Shown here piece by piece: positions 47,684 through 58,727 of a stretch of 64,000 bases of DNA. The notes beneath the pieces were generated by a model. It had not been told where the DNA came from. It did no database searches and saw nothing but the letters and a program-made list of their open reading frames with translations. Each line of letters begins with the position of its first letter. Position 1 is the stretch's first letter. The position numbers were made by a program, and so were the translations under genes. The stretch comes from Lumbricus rubellus (taxonomy: Eukaryota; Annelida; Clitellata; Crassiclitellata; Lumbricidae): the NCBI GenBank assembly GCA_945859605.1, contig OX243819.1, forward strand, positions 5,278,507 through 5,342,506, read 5' to 3'.

Positions 47684-48154
47684 CAGGGGCGGATACAGAA
47701 ATTTTCGAGGGAGGCCAAAATTTTCGGTCTTGGGGCAAGGAAAATTTCCGTCTTTGGTCGCCAAAAATCTGATGACCTTTTTTAGTCGTTCGTCCAATTC
47801 TCAGGAAAGGATACCATTTTATCCGCCAAAAAATCTGATGACCTTTTTTAGTCGTTCGTCCAATTCTCAGGAAATGATACCATTTTATCCGCCAAAAAAG
47901 TTGACCTTTTTTTAGTCCTTCAAACTAAATATCGGACAAAAGAGACCATTTCTCAGAAAAACCATACCATTTTCCCCGTAAAAAAGCAGTACTTTTCCCC
48001 TATTACTCTCTATCACCTTCCTCCGATTGACCTCCCTGCAAACCTCCAGGGGGGGGGGGGCACGTCCACTTTCCACGCCAGAATAGCTGGTGATTAATAA
48101 AGAGATTTCTAAATGGGGAGCCATGGCCGAATTTGCCCTCTGGATCCGCCCCTG
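47684..48154. mobile_element. hAT-type MITE, CAGGGGCGGAT family, 471 bp
   Basis: Ends CAGGGGCGGATACAG / complement CAGGGGCGGATCCAG. CTACAGGT (8 bp) flanks both sides (47676-47683, 48155-48162). A 65-bp segment around aaaatctgatgacctttttt is doubled inside. Confidence 0.88.
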
Positions 48155-48285
48155 CTACAGGTGCGTTTCGCAGTGTAGGCCTATGGGCTTGCACCAAGGT
48201 GTGTCAATTGATCTTGGGCTTACATAGCCTTACACAATACACATTGTTAGTTTGAGGTTCATAAGACAATGGATTGTGTTGATAG

Positions 48286-48946
48286 CAGTGGTGTAGTGGG
48301 AGGGGAACGCGGGGGAACGCCGTTCCCCCACTTTTTTCCAGGGATAATGGAATATTAATAATAATACTAGGCTACTAATAATAATCTATATATGAAACCG
48401 CGTTTGGCACGGCTTCAAAGATCTCCGAACTTTCTTCATTGATTGCTTTCGAAACTTCACCAAAACGTTTAGTTCCAACACGGCCGGGTTTGCAGAATGT
48501 TTTTTGGGGAAAAGCGCAATGTTTTAAACAAAAAAGCAACTTTGCAAATTCTACCGTTTTCAACACATACGCCTGTCGATAAGCCTTAGGCTATTCCGCG
48601 TTTGAAACGGTTGTTCAAATGTGTTCCGTTTATGTAGCGCATTTCAACGCATCCAATTGCGGCCTTCTTGCTGAAGAGTTTTATGGCGCTATCCGCGTCG
48701 CTATCGGAGAGGGGCGGTGTGAGGGAGGAAAGGAGGGGAGGGAGCGGGACGAACAGGGAGGGAGGGGAGGGGGAGGGCGGGGAGAGGGGAGTGGGAGGGG
48801 AGGGAGCGGGGGCGAGGGGAGGTGGAGAGGGAGGGAGAAGGGGAGGGGAGGGGAAGGGGATGCTCTTTTCAGCCACAGCAACGCGTGGCCGGGTACGCTA
48901 GTATTATTATAAAGAGCGTTCCCCCACTTCATTTAGGACTACACTA
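48286..48946. mobile_element. hAT-type MITE split by a Helitron-like insertion
   Basis: Outer sequence matches 27364-27506 almost base for base. GTTGATAG (8 bp) flanks both sides (48278-48285, 48947-48954). The right end has lost its terminal CTG. Confidence 0.82.
48385..48902 (+). mobile_element. Helitron-like element nested in a MITE
   Basis: Begins TCTATATATGAAACCGCG and ends GCGTGGCCGGGTACGCTAGT, with a small GCGT/ACGC hairpin before CTAGT and a long GGGAGGG tract. Inserted into an AAT-rich spot (aataat|attatt), read directly from the uninterrupted copy at 27364. No Rep/helicase gene, so non-autonomous. Confidence 0.7.
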
Positions 48947-49599
48947 GTTGATAGCCAATATTAAACGCGTCTAAACGTCCTGCTATATATATATATATTA
49001 TATACATGTACAATTGTACATACATATTATATATATATACATATATATATATACGGCAGGTGTCTTGCGTCTCGTGTTTAATCTTGGTTTACAGATCTTA
49101 GTCGACGAAAGCCTCTCAGTCAACGCCACCGAATGCACCAAACCGTCCGCCTTCGCCAAATTCAACGCTCAATTAGAATATATATATATATATATATATA
49201 TATGCATCAATCAACAAGTCGGATAAGCGACAAGTGGCCGTCCTACACTGATGTATAATTATAGCGTATATATACCCAGATTAACAACAGCATGCTTATG
49301 CACGAGTTTCCAAAGTCCACAGCAGCGCCTTATCTATTCGACAGAATTAATCTTTTGAACATCTAATTTTATGGAGTTTTATGAACGCTTGATATAGCCT
49401 AGGATATACATATATATATATATGCATACATATATATAATATATATAATTATATATATATCTCCAGTGTAGGATCATTTAGAGGACAATCTCTAGCATTA
49501 AATTTACGTTTTAAAATTGATTACGTCTTACTTGCCAAGCGGTTTCTTCAATTTGCTTTCTTCACAAATGTTCGTTGCCTGAGTGTTAGGCTACTCTAG

Positions 49600-49925
49600 A
49601 CAATAGGCCTCGCCTAGCTAGTCTTTCCTTCTCTACACATATCTCTAATCTTCTCGGTCCAGCTTCTATCATCTGCGACGTTTACGTACCATTCGTCAAT
49701 CTGTTCCCATTTCGATTTTTTCTTCTATGGTTTATGCCTTCGTCTGTTCTCGCGTTGATTACTGGAACTCATTGCTCATTGGCCTACCAAAACTTCGCAT
49801 CGCACCACTGCAGTCGGTGCTCAATGCATCTGCTCGTTTGATTGCCCGCCTCCCTCGTTTCTCTCATTTCAACTTTTATGACTAAACACTTCCATTGGCT
49901 TCCCTTAACTGCCTGCGTGGATTCA
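49600..49925 (+). mobile_element. CR1-type retrotransposon fragment, upstream part
   Basis: The + strand reads AFVCSRVDYWNSLLIGLPKL then LQSVLNASARLIARLPRFSH, the classic CR1 ORF2 segment. Probably the same copy as 50600-50895. Confidence 0.65.
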
Positions 49926-49940
49926 ATATAAAATTCTCTT

Positions 49941-50345
49941 TCCTATAAATAATAGTAAAATTAAAAGTACTGAGAACCTGCGTGTTCAGCAGTATGCTGT
50001 ATGCATGGATGCGAGGCCTGGACAGTAACTAAAGAAATGGAGTCAAAGATATTAGCCTTCGAGAGGAAATACTACAGAAGATTGTTGAGAGTTGGATGTA
50101 TGCAGAAGATTGGTCCTAGGCATGCATGACGAATTGACGATAAACTGCATCCATCCTCCGCCACAGAGGACCATCAACTTCCCTGTGCCGGTCCTAAGCC
50201 CGGATAAAGGAGGAAGGTTTGCCAGATGGGTGGCGATACTCTGGCAGTAGAAGACCAAGACGATTGAAATCCGCAAAAACCACGACACAAGTGACATATA
50301 TAGCGACCTAGTTGCTTCAAGTTGTCATGATGTGGAGCAGACATG
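49941..50345 (+). mobile_element. RTE/endonuclease-RT type retrotransposon 3' fragment
   Basis: The + strand reads LRTCVFSSMLYA, then after a frameshift EAWTVTKEMESKILAFERKY and YRRLLRVGCMQK, typical of a second non-LTR group. It sits between the two CR1 pieces and is followed by GAT/GGT repeats that may be its tail. Confidence 0.55.
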
Positions 50346-50370
50346 CACAGGTCGGTCAGGAGAGAGTCGG

Positions 50371-50590
50371 TGATGATGATGATGAATATGATGATGATGA
50401 TGAATGATGGTGGTGGTGGTGGTGGTGGTGGTGGTGGTGGTGGTGGTGGTGGTGGTGGTGGTGGTGGTGGTGGTGGTGGTGGTGGTGGTGGTGGTGGTGG
50501 TGGTGGTGGCGGTGGCGATCACGATCACGGTGATGGTGATGATGATGATGATGACGATGATGATGATGACGATGATGATGATGATGATAT
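50371..50590 (+). repeat. (GAT)n-(GGT)n-(GAT)n compound microsatellite
   Basis: Runs of GAT, about 35 GGT units, then GAT/GAC units. It gives spurious poly-Gly, poly-Val and poly-Thr frames. Confidence 0.95.
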
Positions 50591-50599
50591 GTTCTTGGG

Positions 50600-50895
50600 T
50601 CAAACTTTTCGCTACCTCTGTCTACTCCTCTGTGATCTTATCAGGCGGCCTATCTCGACTACCACTGGACGTCCTTTCCGCTCTTTAGACCGGCATGACC
50701 TTCTTGTACCACGGTCTCGGACTGCTACAGCACAGCATCGTGCCTTTGCTTCTGTTGGCCCTTTGCAGTGGAATGGCCTTCCTACTATAATTGGCACACA
50801 GATCTTATCTGGAAGCATTACTGTTTCTGCGCGTTTCCTTAAAATCTTTCTTTTTCCAAGGGGATCTTCGCACTGGGAGCGCCTCTGATTAGCGA
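50600..50895 (+). mobile_element. CR1-type retrotransposon 3' part
   Basis: The + strand reads FRSLDRHDLLVPRSRTATAQ then HRAFASVGPLQWNGLP and ends GSSHWERL, the terminal CR1 ORF2 motif, followed by the GAGCGCCTCTGATTAG tail. Confidence 0.65.
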
Positions 50896-50943
50896 GAAAA
50901 TCAACGCAATTGTGCATTTATTGGTTTGCAGAGAAGGTATGCA

Positions 50944-51302
50944 CATAGGCGTAGGGGACATTTCAGCGTTGGGGGGGCAAAAATGAGACTTTTGCCCGAA
51001 AAAATTTTTTCCTCCGGCCGAAATCTTAAGAAACAATTCCGTTACGTTTGCCCGAAAATTCTGACGACCTTTTTCTAGTCATCCGACCGAAATCTTCTGA
51101 AATTTCCCGTTACTTTTTGCCCGAAAGGTTTTTTGTTCGGGCAAATCTGAGTTTTCGGGCAAGAAGACCCGGAGAAATAAAAAAAGTAAATAAAAATTAA
51201 AACTTTTTTTATTTTTCCGGGTCTGCTTGCCCGAAAAATCAGACTTGCCCGAAATTTGGGGGGGCATTTGCCCCCCCTGGACCCCCGCCTCCTACGCCTA
51301 TG
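50944..51302. mobile_element. hAT-type MITE, CATAGGCGTAGG ends, 359 bp
   Basis: Ends CATAGGCGTAGG / CCTACGCCTATG, with GGTATGCA (8 bp) on both sides (50936-50943, 51303-51310). The interior repeats TTGCCCGAAA several times. Confidence 0.88.
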
Positions 51303-51851
51303 GGTATGCATTGAAAGCATCGAAGACATACATGTATACCATAAATTAAATGACGTGCATGATTCTGGGATTATGGATCGGGAGGTGAGTAACTGCAGGG
51401 GCTTCTATCCCTATAACTTTATAAGTTACATGGCGGACGCAACTTAAGCCCGTTGAACACAGAGGGAAACCAGAAAATAGACAAAACTCACGTCGTATAT
51501 AGGCCCCTACACGGGGAAGGCAAGCCGTGGCGGGCAATGTTTAATCTATGCTTCTCTGGAGGTAATTTTCCCAGAAATTACTTTCCCCAAAATTATTGAC
51601 AAAATGGTAACAGATTCTCGCTTTAGTTAGGCTACAGTTAACTGTAGACCTGCATTGTTACATCACATGAACCGTTATAATATAAAAGTAAGTAAGTATA
51701 CTCTTTAATAAAACCAGTTGCAAAACAGCACTGTGGTTAACAAGTATAGCCTATCACATATAAAAATTGACTTATGACATCAAAAACTATCAACAAAACA
51801 AAGTAATTAGTACGGTTTGTATAAAGCATTCTAGCTACAAATTTTCCTCAT

Positions 51852-52235
51852 CAGGGGCGGATACAGAAATTGTTTAAGGGGGGGGGGCGCAGCGCAAACT
51901 TTTCGGTCTAGGGACAGGGAAAAAATTTCGTCTTTGGTCAGCGAAAATTCTGATAACCTTTTTTATTTATTTTTTAGTCGTTTGCTCAATTCTGACAAAA
52001 AAAGACCATTTTATCCGTCAAAAAGTTGATGACTTTTTACTCCTTCGGCTAAAATCTCGAGCAAAAAGATACCATTTTCCAGAAAACCGTACCATTTCCC
52101 CGTCAAAATAGCTGATGACCTTTTTTAGTCATAGCCTACACTAAAAAATAATGTAAATAAAAATAAAATAAAATAGAGAAATTTCTAAATGGGGTTCATG
52201 GCCGGATTTGTCCCCCCCCCCTGGATCCGCCTCTG
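51852..52235. mobile_element. hAT-type MITE, CAGGGGCGGAT family, 384 bp
   Basis: Ends CAGGGGCGGATACAG / GGATCCGCCTCTG, with TTCCTCAT (8 bp) on both sides (51844-51851, 52236-52243). Confidence 0.87.
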
Positions 52236-52813
52236 TTCCTCATCTGATAAATACCATGAAAAAAATTACTATTATATGATTAAACTAATATTATTTGCTA
52301 TTTTGACAAATGATACAATCATTTTATAATGTGCATCAGTAGCAATTAAAACTTGCACAAATACTATTTCTTACAACTGAATGACTTGCTTATTCCCAAG
52401 GTTATCTTTCAAATTTTAGAATGTCAAATTTCAAACTACATGTTAATATAATACACATGTAATAATGTTCCTTCAACACTCAGTAAAACGGCATCAACAG
52501 TACATTGTATGGTATTGTATTGCCTTGTACCCTAACTATAACTTTTTATTGCGCCTTTTGAAGTGCACACTGATCAGAGGTGCTGATCACATGGCTTCCC
52601 AAGTTTGGTAGTTTATTAGTCCTTGCTAGGTTTCATTTATGTAGCAGTTGTAACAATTTCTGCTAATTGTGTCTTGGTCAGCAATTCATGACCGTCTTGG
52701 TCAATAGAGATATTAAGCTGATTCCAGTGCAACAAAGTGGACTATGGGCCGCTATACAGGCTTAATTTTACTTAATTTTACTCTCGTCTGCAATTATTCA
52801 TTGTCATAGTCCA

Positions 52814-53086
52814 CAGGGGCTGAAACAGAAATTTTCGACGGAGGAGGGGCAACATTTTTGGCCTTGGGGATATTTAGCCGAAAAATCTGATGACCTTTTT
52901 TGGCATGAGGTCATTTTCCAAGCCAATGCTAAATAGTTGATGACTTTTTCTTTTTTACTTGTATGCTACTTTTTCTCTCTCACCTTTTCATTGATTGAAA
53001 GCTTGTTGAAGCCTAATGGGGGATGTCCTGTGCACATTTCTGAATGGGGAGGGAATGGGCGAATTGGCCCCATGGATCCGCCCCTG
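52814..53086. mobile_element. hAT-type MITE, CAGGGGCGGAT family, 273 bp
   Basis: Ends CAGGGGCTGAAACAG / GGATCCGCCCCTG, with ATAGTCCA (8 bp) on both sides (52806-52813, 53087-53094). Internally shorter than its relatives. Confidence 0.87.
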
Positions 53087-53094
53087 ATAGTCCA

Positions 53095-54130
53095 TCGCCA
53101 TCAGAAGTGAGCTGCTGAACTTGGCAAATAAAGAAATTGTTGTAATTATGAGCATGTTTTATTTAAATCTTAAACCACTCTTTTATCACACTGAAGTATT
53201 AGAGTAATTTTTAAGGTTACATCTTAAACTGCTACCATTAGGCTACAATGTGGAAACTCAGAAATAAAGTGCTACCGTAATATTGTAAGTATAAGCCAAC
53301 AAACAAATTTTATTAAAGTCTTAGAAGACCTAGATCACTCCTTTCATCAATTCCCTCTACTTAAATAAATAGTAGAGCAATTTTTAAAAGATGCCTTAAA
53401 ATGCTGAAAATGCAATGTAGAAATTGCAAAAATTCCTATGTGGAGGGGCACATACTTCCCCAAACCCGTCTTCGCCTCGGCGTTATGTGCCTTGGCGATC
53501 GTCTGCTAGACGCTCGTTTCCCTCCACTCCCCGAAAACTTCATTCCCCAATCTCCAGAGGAGGAGCGAGATTACACATTGCCGGGTGATGAAGTCCGATC
53601 CAGAAGGGGGAGACGGGTTGCTTAGGGGATAGAAGCTCTTGCCTAACTGTAGGTCTACTGTTTTCACAGAAAGTGACCGTCAGCTATTCACCATGAAATG
53701 CAGCGTGCGAAAGTCATCGAACATGTTTGGAAATGCTAATCAGCTGCATACTATAAATATAATAGATTTGATGTATGCAGAGATGGACGAACAGCGAGAG
53801 ATGTGGGGACATTGTTGGGTGGTGGCAGTCACTCATTGAGAGAGAGGCCAATAATCATTGTACGTGAGCTCTTGTATTTCGTTTGCATATTAATAAGGAC
53901 GCATCAGTTACACGCTGACTGTGTGTACGTACGTTCAACGTCATCAAAATGCAAGATAGATTTAGTAGGTGACAGATAGTGGCTATACTTGATGTAGCCT
54001 ACATTGTACATTGTACATTGTAGGCTACATGCTGATCCTTTCTGATTGGCTGCAGCTCGTCTAATGGATGATTTATTGTGTGGCCGATGAAAATGTCTGC
54101 TATCGACGACAGTTGAACTCTTGAACCCAA
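53095..54130. other. Intergenic, nothing firm
   Basis: A + strand frame at 53401-53625 (ARFPPLPENFIPQSPEEERD) in GC-richer DNA looks slightly protein-like but has no splice support or known motif. The rest is unannotated. Confidence 0.3.
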
Positions 54131-54149
54131 CTTCTTTCTCCGATTACAT

Positions 54150-54218
54150 TTACAATGGTCTGTCTATCTGTCTGTTTCTCTTTCTGTGTCCGTCCGTCCG
54201 TCTGTCTGTCTCTTTCTG

Positions 54219-54249
<31 letters not shown>

Positions 54250-54275
54250 CTGTCTCTCTTTCTCTTTCTCTCGTG
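54150..54275 (+). repeat. CTGT/CCGT-rich microsatellite
   Basis: Alternating ctgtctgtct, ccgtccgtcc and ctctttct runs. Confidence 0.9.
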
Positions 54276-54600
54276 TCGAATAACTCAATTGTCCATGTGA
54301 TGCCGTATCGTCTCTCTTCCGTCCGTTTCGTTTAATTGGATATCCTCATCGACCACCTGTTGTCTGTTAAATAGTCTATCAGATCATTCAGATGTCGTTC
54401 AGTTGTCGTTCAGATGTCGTTTGGTAGCACAGACGCAACTCGCTCGCTTCTCTGTCCGTTTAAGTTCCTCTTCACTATAATTGCATGCTGCAGCCACACA
54501 CACGCATAAATATAATCTAGCACCCTGAAACCAGTGAGAGCCAATCTCTCCCAGCCTAGTCCCAGGCATGCATTAAGAATTTAAGGTATACGCGCTAAGG

Positions 54601-54601
<1 letters not shown>

Positions 54602-54643
<42 letters not shown>
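54602..54643 (+). repeat. (CTG)n, 14 units
   Basis: Pure CTG (CAG on the other strand), 30 bp beyond the donor of the candidate exon 54675-54883. Confidence 0.95.
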
Positions 54644-54674
54644 ACCCGGATCCACAGTTTTGAGGGACCCTTAC

Positions 54675-54883
54675 TTCGAGGGCTCTTCTTCTTCGAGATT
54701 TCCGTATCCACTCCGACACTCGCCATCATCCGATCCAGCTTCATCTGTCACAGTGGTCATCCTCTTGCTCGCTTTGAACGCTTTCCCTTCACTTTTCCTT
54801 CGGTGACCGTTCTTAACAGTGAGTCTGCTCTCAGTCTGTGTCCTACCCACTTCCACTGTCTCGTTACTATGTTCACATTCCAT
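54675..54883 (-). CDS. Candidate 5' coding exon, unknown protein
   Basis: Reads MECEHSNETVEVGRTQTESR, a basic stretch (NGHRRKSEGKAFKASKR), then an acidic end (NLEEEEPS), and finishes TCGAA|gtaagg, a good donor. The composition is mixed and not repetitive, unlike nearby chance frames. No downstream exon was found between here and 53.1 kb. A (CTG)n array lies just beyond the donor. Held as a candidate only. Confidence 0.3.
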
Positions 54884-55882
54884 CCGTAGGTTCTATTAGT
54901 CCATACTCATTAGTAGATCTAAACAAGGTATAATAATGTGCCTGACAGCATGGTTCGGAAGGCTATCCCAGAACCCGGGCCCGCATTATATAACCTTAAT
55001 GCGACCCTGATCTCTCCTTCAATCTCCTTATTAAAGCACTCTGCTACTTTGCCGACGGACTCTTGGGCCGCGATGCACACGTTTTACCTGCATCACGCAG
55101 CATCAGCCACGCAAACCCGTTCTATGCAAATGTCTAATTACAATAACTAATGACGATGGTTCGGTTCTATAGTGTGGTACCGTAGCGCATCTACTTATCT
55201 AGAGCTAACCTGCGAATGAGAAGGACGGCAGAAGGTCATGACCTCTGAATCCGTTCCTACCGACCGTCAGGCCGTATGCATATGACCAGGCATAAGCTAA
55301 TCCAGGCATAGAGTCTATACCCGATATAGCTAGTCAAGACATAGCCCTTGGAATTTGACCGTATGTACATGTAGGTTATAGCTGAGCGTGCATGCGTGAA
55401 AGATATTTATATGCTGTCGTTGCCAGCGTGGCGAAAACGAAGACAGGCCTATAGGCTAATTGTTCACGCTGTCCAGCTAAAGTCGGCTGTCTATCATAAT
55501 AATTTCGCTAATCTCGATTCTCGACCCATGCATTCGGAATTAACCCACTACTCTCGAATGTGTCAGATTTAAGCTAGGAGTAAGAGTCGTATACCCTCTC
55601 ATGCATGTGGCACACAACAGTCACTGCACATGCACTGTATACACAGATTGATTAGTTTATCGCAATGTTCAGTCAATGATGGACCAAGTCTGTCGTCGCG
55701 GTACAGAGTTCACTGACTTAAACAGCCTCCTCCTCCTCCTCCACTCCTCCTCACCTCTCGCCTCCTCTCCTCCTCCTCCTCTCCCTCTCCTTCTCCTTCT
55801 CTCCCTCCCTCAAAAGCTGCTCATCATGTGGACGACGACGATGACCCTTTGCCCTTCAAACACTCAAAGTCATCATCGTCAA

Positions 55883-56163
55883 TTTCAAACGACGATTGAT
55901 CCACATAATAATAATAATGAGATGTATATTGTATAATGAGAAGGAGTTATAATCAGCCAATGGAAGCACGACTAATAAAGCAATGCCTCTTGCATCATGC
56001 ATGGCTGTTGACCGTCATTTCGACAAAGACAACCTGTATTATATACGTCTATAAATTATACTCAATCAGCTCATGCTCCTGAGAGATATCTCTCTCTCTC
56101 AGCTGTCTCTCTGTCTATGTCTTTGTCTCCCCACACGTTCTTCCTTCTTCTTATCTCTGTCTC

Positions 56164-56194
<31 letters not shown>

Positions 56195-56300
56195 GTCTCG
56201 TTCCGAAGACCAACTCACTTGAACCTTTCCCCCCCCCAAGGCCACAGAGGCCACCAGGTCCCACGATTGGCCGCCGTCGTCGCCACCGCTGCCTCTGCCC
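55883..56300 (+). repeat. First copy of a duplicated segment (empty site)
   Basis: About 418 bp up to the N gap that recur, nearly identical, at 56501-56524 plus 57321-57965. This copy has GATCCACAT once (55898-55906), running straight into (AAT)n, with no foldback element. Confidence 0.85.
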
Positions 56301-56500
56301 NNNNNNNNNNNNNNNNNNNNNNNNNNNNNNNNNNNNNNNNNNNNNNNNNNNNNNNNNNNNNNNNNNNNNNNNNNNNNNNNNNNNNNNNNNNNNNNNNNNN
56401 NNNNNNNNNNNNNNNNNNNNNNNNNNNNNNNNNNNNNNNNNNNNNNNNNNNNNNNNNNNNNNNNNNNNNNNNNNNNNNNNNNNNNNNNNNNNNNNNNNNN
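56301..56500. other. Assembly gap, 200 N
   Basis: Exactly 200 Ns, a size often used for unknown-length gaps. The sequence to the left of the gap also ends the second copy at about 57965. Confidence 0.98.
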
Positions 56501-56524
56501 TTTCGAACGACGATTGATCCACAT

Positions 56525-57320
56525 GGTTTACTATCAAAACCGCGCACACAAAACCGCGCACACAAAACCGCGCACACAAAACCGCGATTCACAAAACCGC
56601 GCACCCTCAGAACCGCGCACGATCATTACCGCGCTTGTTTGTACATCTGCTCAAATTCGAAATTGTAACGTTTGATGGGCTTCGAACATTCCTAACGACG
56701 ATCCTAACCATTCTTGTTTGAGCATCTGTTAAAGCGGTGTCACGACAACTGGTCTACATACAACTGGTCCAGCGCTTGAGTAGTGGAAGCTGGATTAAAT
56801 TATTTTGAGGTGACATGGAGGCTGGGTTGATGAAAAACGCAAAAGAAATTGAGGCTGGATGAAGGTTCTTTTACAGGTAAAATAGAAGCCGGACCAACGA
56901 AAATAACGCATGAGAAATGGAAGCTGGATGGATACATTTTTAGATATGAAATAGAAGCTGGATTGACGAAAATAACGCATGAGAAACGGAAGCTGGATGA
57001 AACTATTTTAGATATGAAATAGAAGCTGGATTGACGAAAATAACGCATGAGAAATGGAAGCTGGATGAAGCTATTTTTATATTTTTATATCTGATATAGA
57101 ATCTGGATTGACGAAAATAACGCATGAAAACGGAAGCTGGATGAAGGTATTTTTAGATATGAAATAGAAGCTGGATGCATGTTGAAATACTTGAATGCGG
57201 TTATGATAGTGCGCGGTAATGATCGTGCGCGGTTCTGAGAGTGCGCGGTTTTGTGAATCGCGGTTTTGTGTGCGCGGTTTTGTGTGCGCGGTTTTGTGTG
57301 CGCGGTTTTGACCGGATACC
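56525..57320. mobile_element. Foldback-like element B, 796 bp, 9-bp target duplication
   Basis: The ends begin GGTTTACTATCAAAACCGCG and, in complement, GGTATCCGGTCAAAACCGCG. Each end is a roughly 105-bp inverted array of CAAAACCGCGCACA units, ending in GATCATTACCGCGC. The core (56775-57180) is a minisatellite of GAAATAGAAGCTGGAT. GATCCACAT flanks both sides (56516-56524, 57321-57329) and occurs once at the empty copy 55898-55906. Tandem-repeat ends with 9-bp duplications are known for Foldback elements of the Mutator superfamily. Confidence 0.85.
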
Positions 57321-57327
57321 GATCCAC

Positions 57328-57329
<2 letters not shown>

Positions 57330-57423
<94 letters not shown>

Positions 57424-57434
57424 TATTATTATTA
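57330..57434 (+). repeat. (AAT)n / (ATT)n microsatellite
   Basis: Over 30 AAT units, switching to ATT just before the hairpin at 57435. Confidence 0.93.
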
Positions 57435-57464
57435 GTCCTCGTCCCCGACACCGGGGACGAGGAC
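57435..57464. repeat. Perfect 13-bp GC-rich hairpin, ACAC loop
   Basis: gtcctcgtccccg / cggggacgaggac. It lies inside the insertion specific to the second copy and is followed by about 55 bp of unique sequence and an A-rich tail. Confidence 0.85.
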
Positions 57465-58099
57465 CATGAACCATAGTAGCAATTATTACTCTTCGGAAGA
57501 GACGTTTGAATAGGCAAAAAAAAAAAAAAATAAAAAAAATAATAATAATAATAATAATGAGATGCATATTGTATAATGAGAAGGAGTAATAATCAGCCAA
57601 TGGAAGCACGACTAATAAAGCAATGCCTCTTGCATCATGCATGGCTGTTGACCGTCATTTCGACAGAGACAACCTGTATTGTATAATTATACGTCTATAA
57701 ATTATACTCTATCATCTCATGCTCCTGAGAGATATATCTCTCTCAGCTGTCTCTCTGTCTATGTCTTTGTCTCCCCACACGTTCTTCCTTCTCCTTATCT
57801 CTGTCTCTGTCTCTCTGTCTCTCTGTCTGTCTATCTGTCTCGTTCCGAAGACCAACTCACCTGAACCTTCCCTCCCCCCAAGGCCACAGAGGCCACCAGC
57901 AGGTCCCACGATAGGCCGCCGTCGTCGCCACCGCTGCCGCCTCTGTCCCGTCGCTGCCTCTGCCCGTGCTTCAGCCGCTCAGCGTTGGTTGATACAGCAG
58001 CTACATGTAGACATATTATTATTATTATTATTATGATTATTATCAGCTCTTATCATTCAAACGCTGCTGTGCTGTTGCCCTGACGTGAACTGTCTATTC

Positions 58100-58104
<5 letters not shown>

Positions 58105-58132
<28 letters not shown>

Positions 58133-58309
58133 TACACACACACCTGTACATATACAAGTAACAATAAACATATTATTCTGAGAGAGCCTATAGAGTTCTG
58201 TGCGTACACATACACAACTTTAGGCCGCTATACGACGCCGCATAAGTGAATGCATGTTGATACACATAATTTTATATGTTCAGTGTTCACTCATCTTATT
58301 GCGAATACA

Positions 58310-58350
<41 letters not shown>
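58105..58350. repeat. Two (AT)n microsatellites
   Basis: AT runs at about 58105-58132 and 58311-58348, upstream of the signal-peptide exon. Confidence 0.93.
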
Positions 58351-58351
<1 letters not shown>

Positions 58352-58727
58352 TTATGCATATATATGCATTATACATACATATATATATATATGCATGCAT
58401 CTATAAATGGGCACTGCGCGATACTATGAAACGAGCGGTCGTGGTCCGATTAACAGGTCTGGATATGTATGTATCTGTGTCTTCTCCGTCATCTGTCTCT
58501 CTATGTCTCCGTCTCTGTCTCTGTCTTTCTCTCGCTCTCTCGCTCTCTGTCTGTGTCACTATGTCTCTCCCTCCCCCTCCCCCTCACCCTCTCTCTCTCG
58601 CACATAAAGAAGAGAGGCGAACGTCATCGTCTGCTTCCATTTCGTCTTCGCATCGAACGACGATCGACTTCTTTTTCATCGTTGTTCTGATTAGTTTCAA
58701 TCGATCATCAGAACCACCGACACACCG

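Larger units (their letters stand above)
56501..57965 (+). repeat. Second copy of the duplicated segment (filled site)
   Basis: Repeats the 55883-56300 sequence, interrupted by a foldback element (56525-57320) and by an AT-rich/hairpin insertion (about 57350-57545). Downstream it continues past the point where the first copy meets the gap. Confidence 0.85.

Noticed and set aside
50325..50688. Poly-Gly, poly-Val and poly-Thr proteins
   Set aside because: Trinucleotide microsatellite; only the end of the + frame is real, as a CR1 remnant.
56117..56668. Frames of 110-180 residues crossing the gap
   Set aside because: They run through 200 Ns and are meaningless.
57085..57642. 185-residue - strand frame with Ile/Tyr runs
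   Set aside because: Produced by (AAT)n and the foldback element ends.
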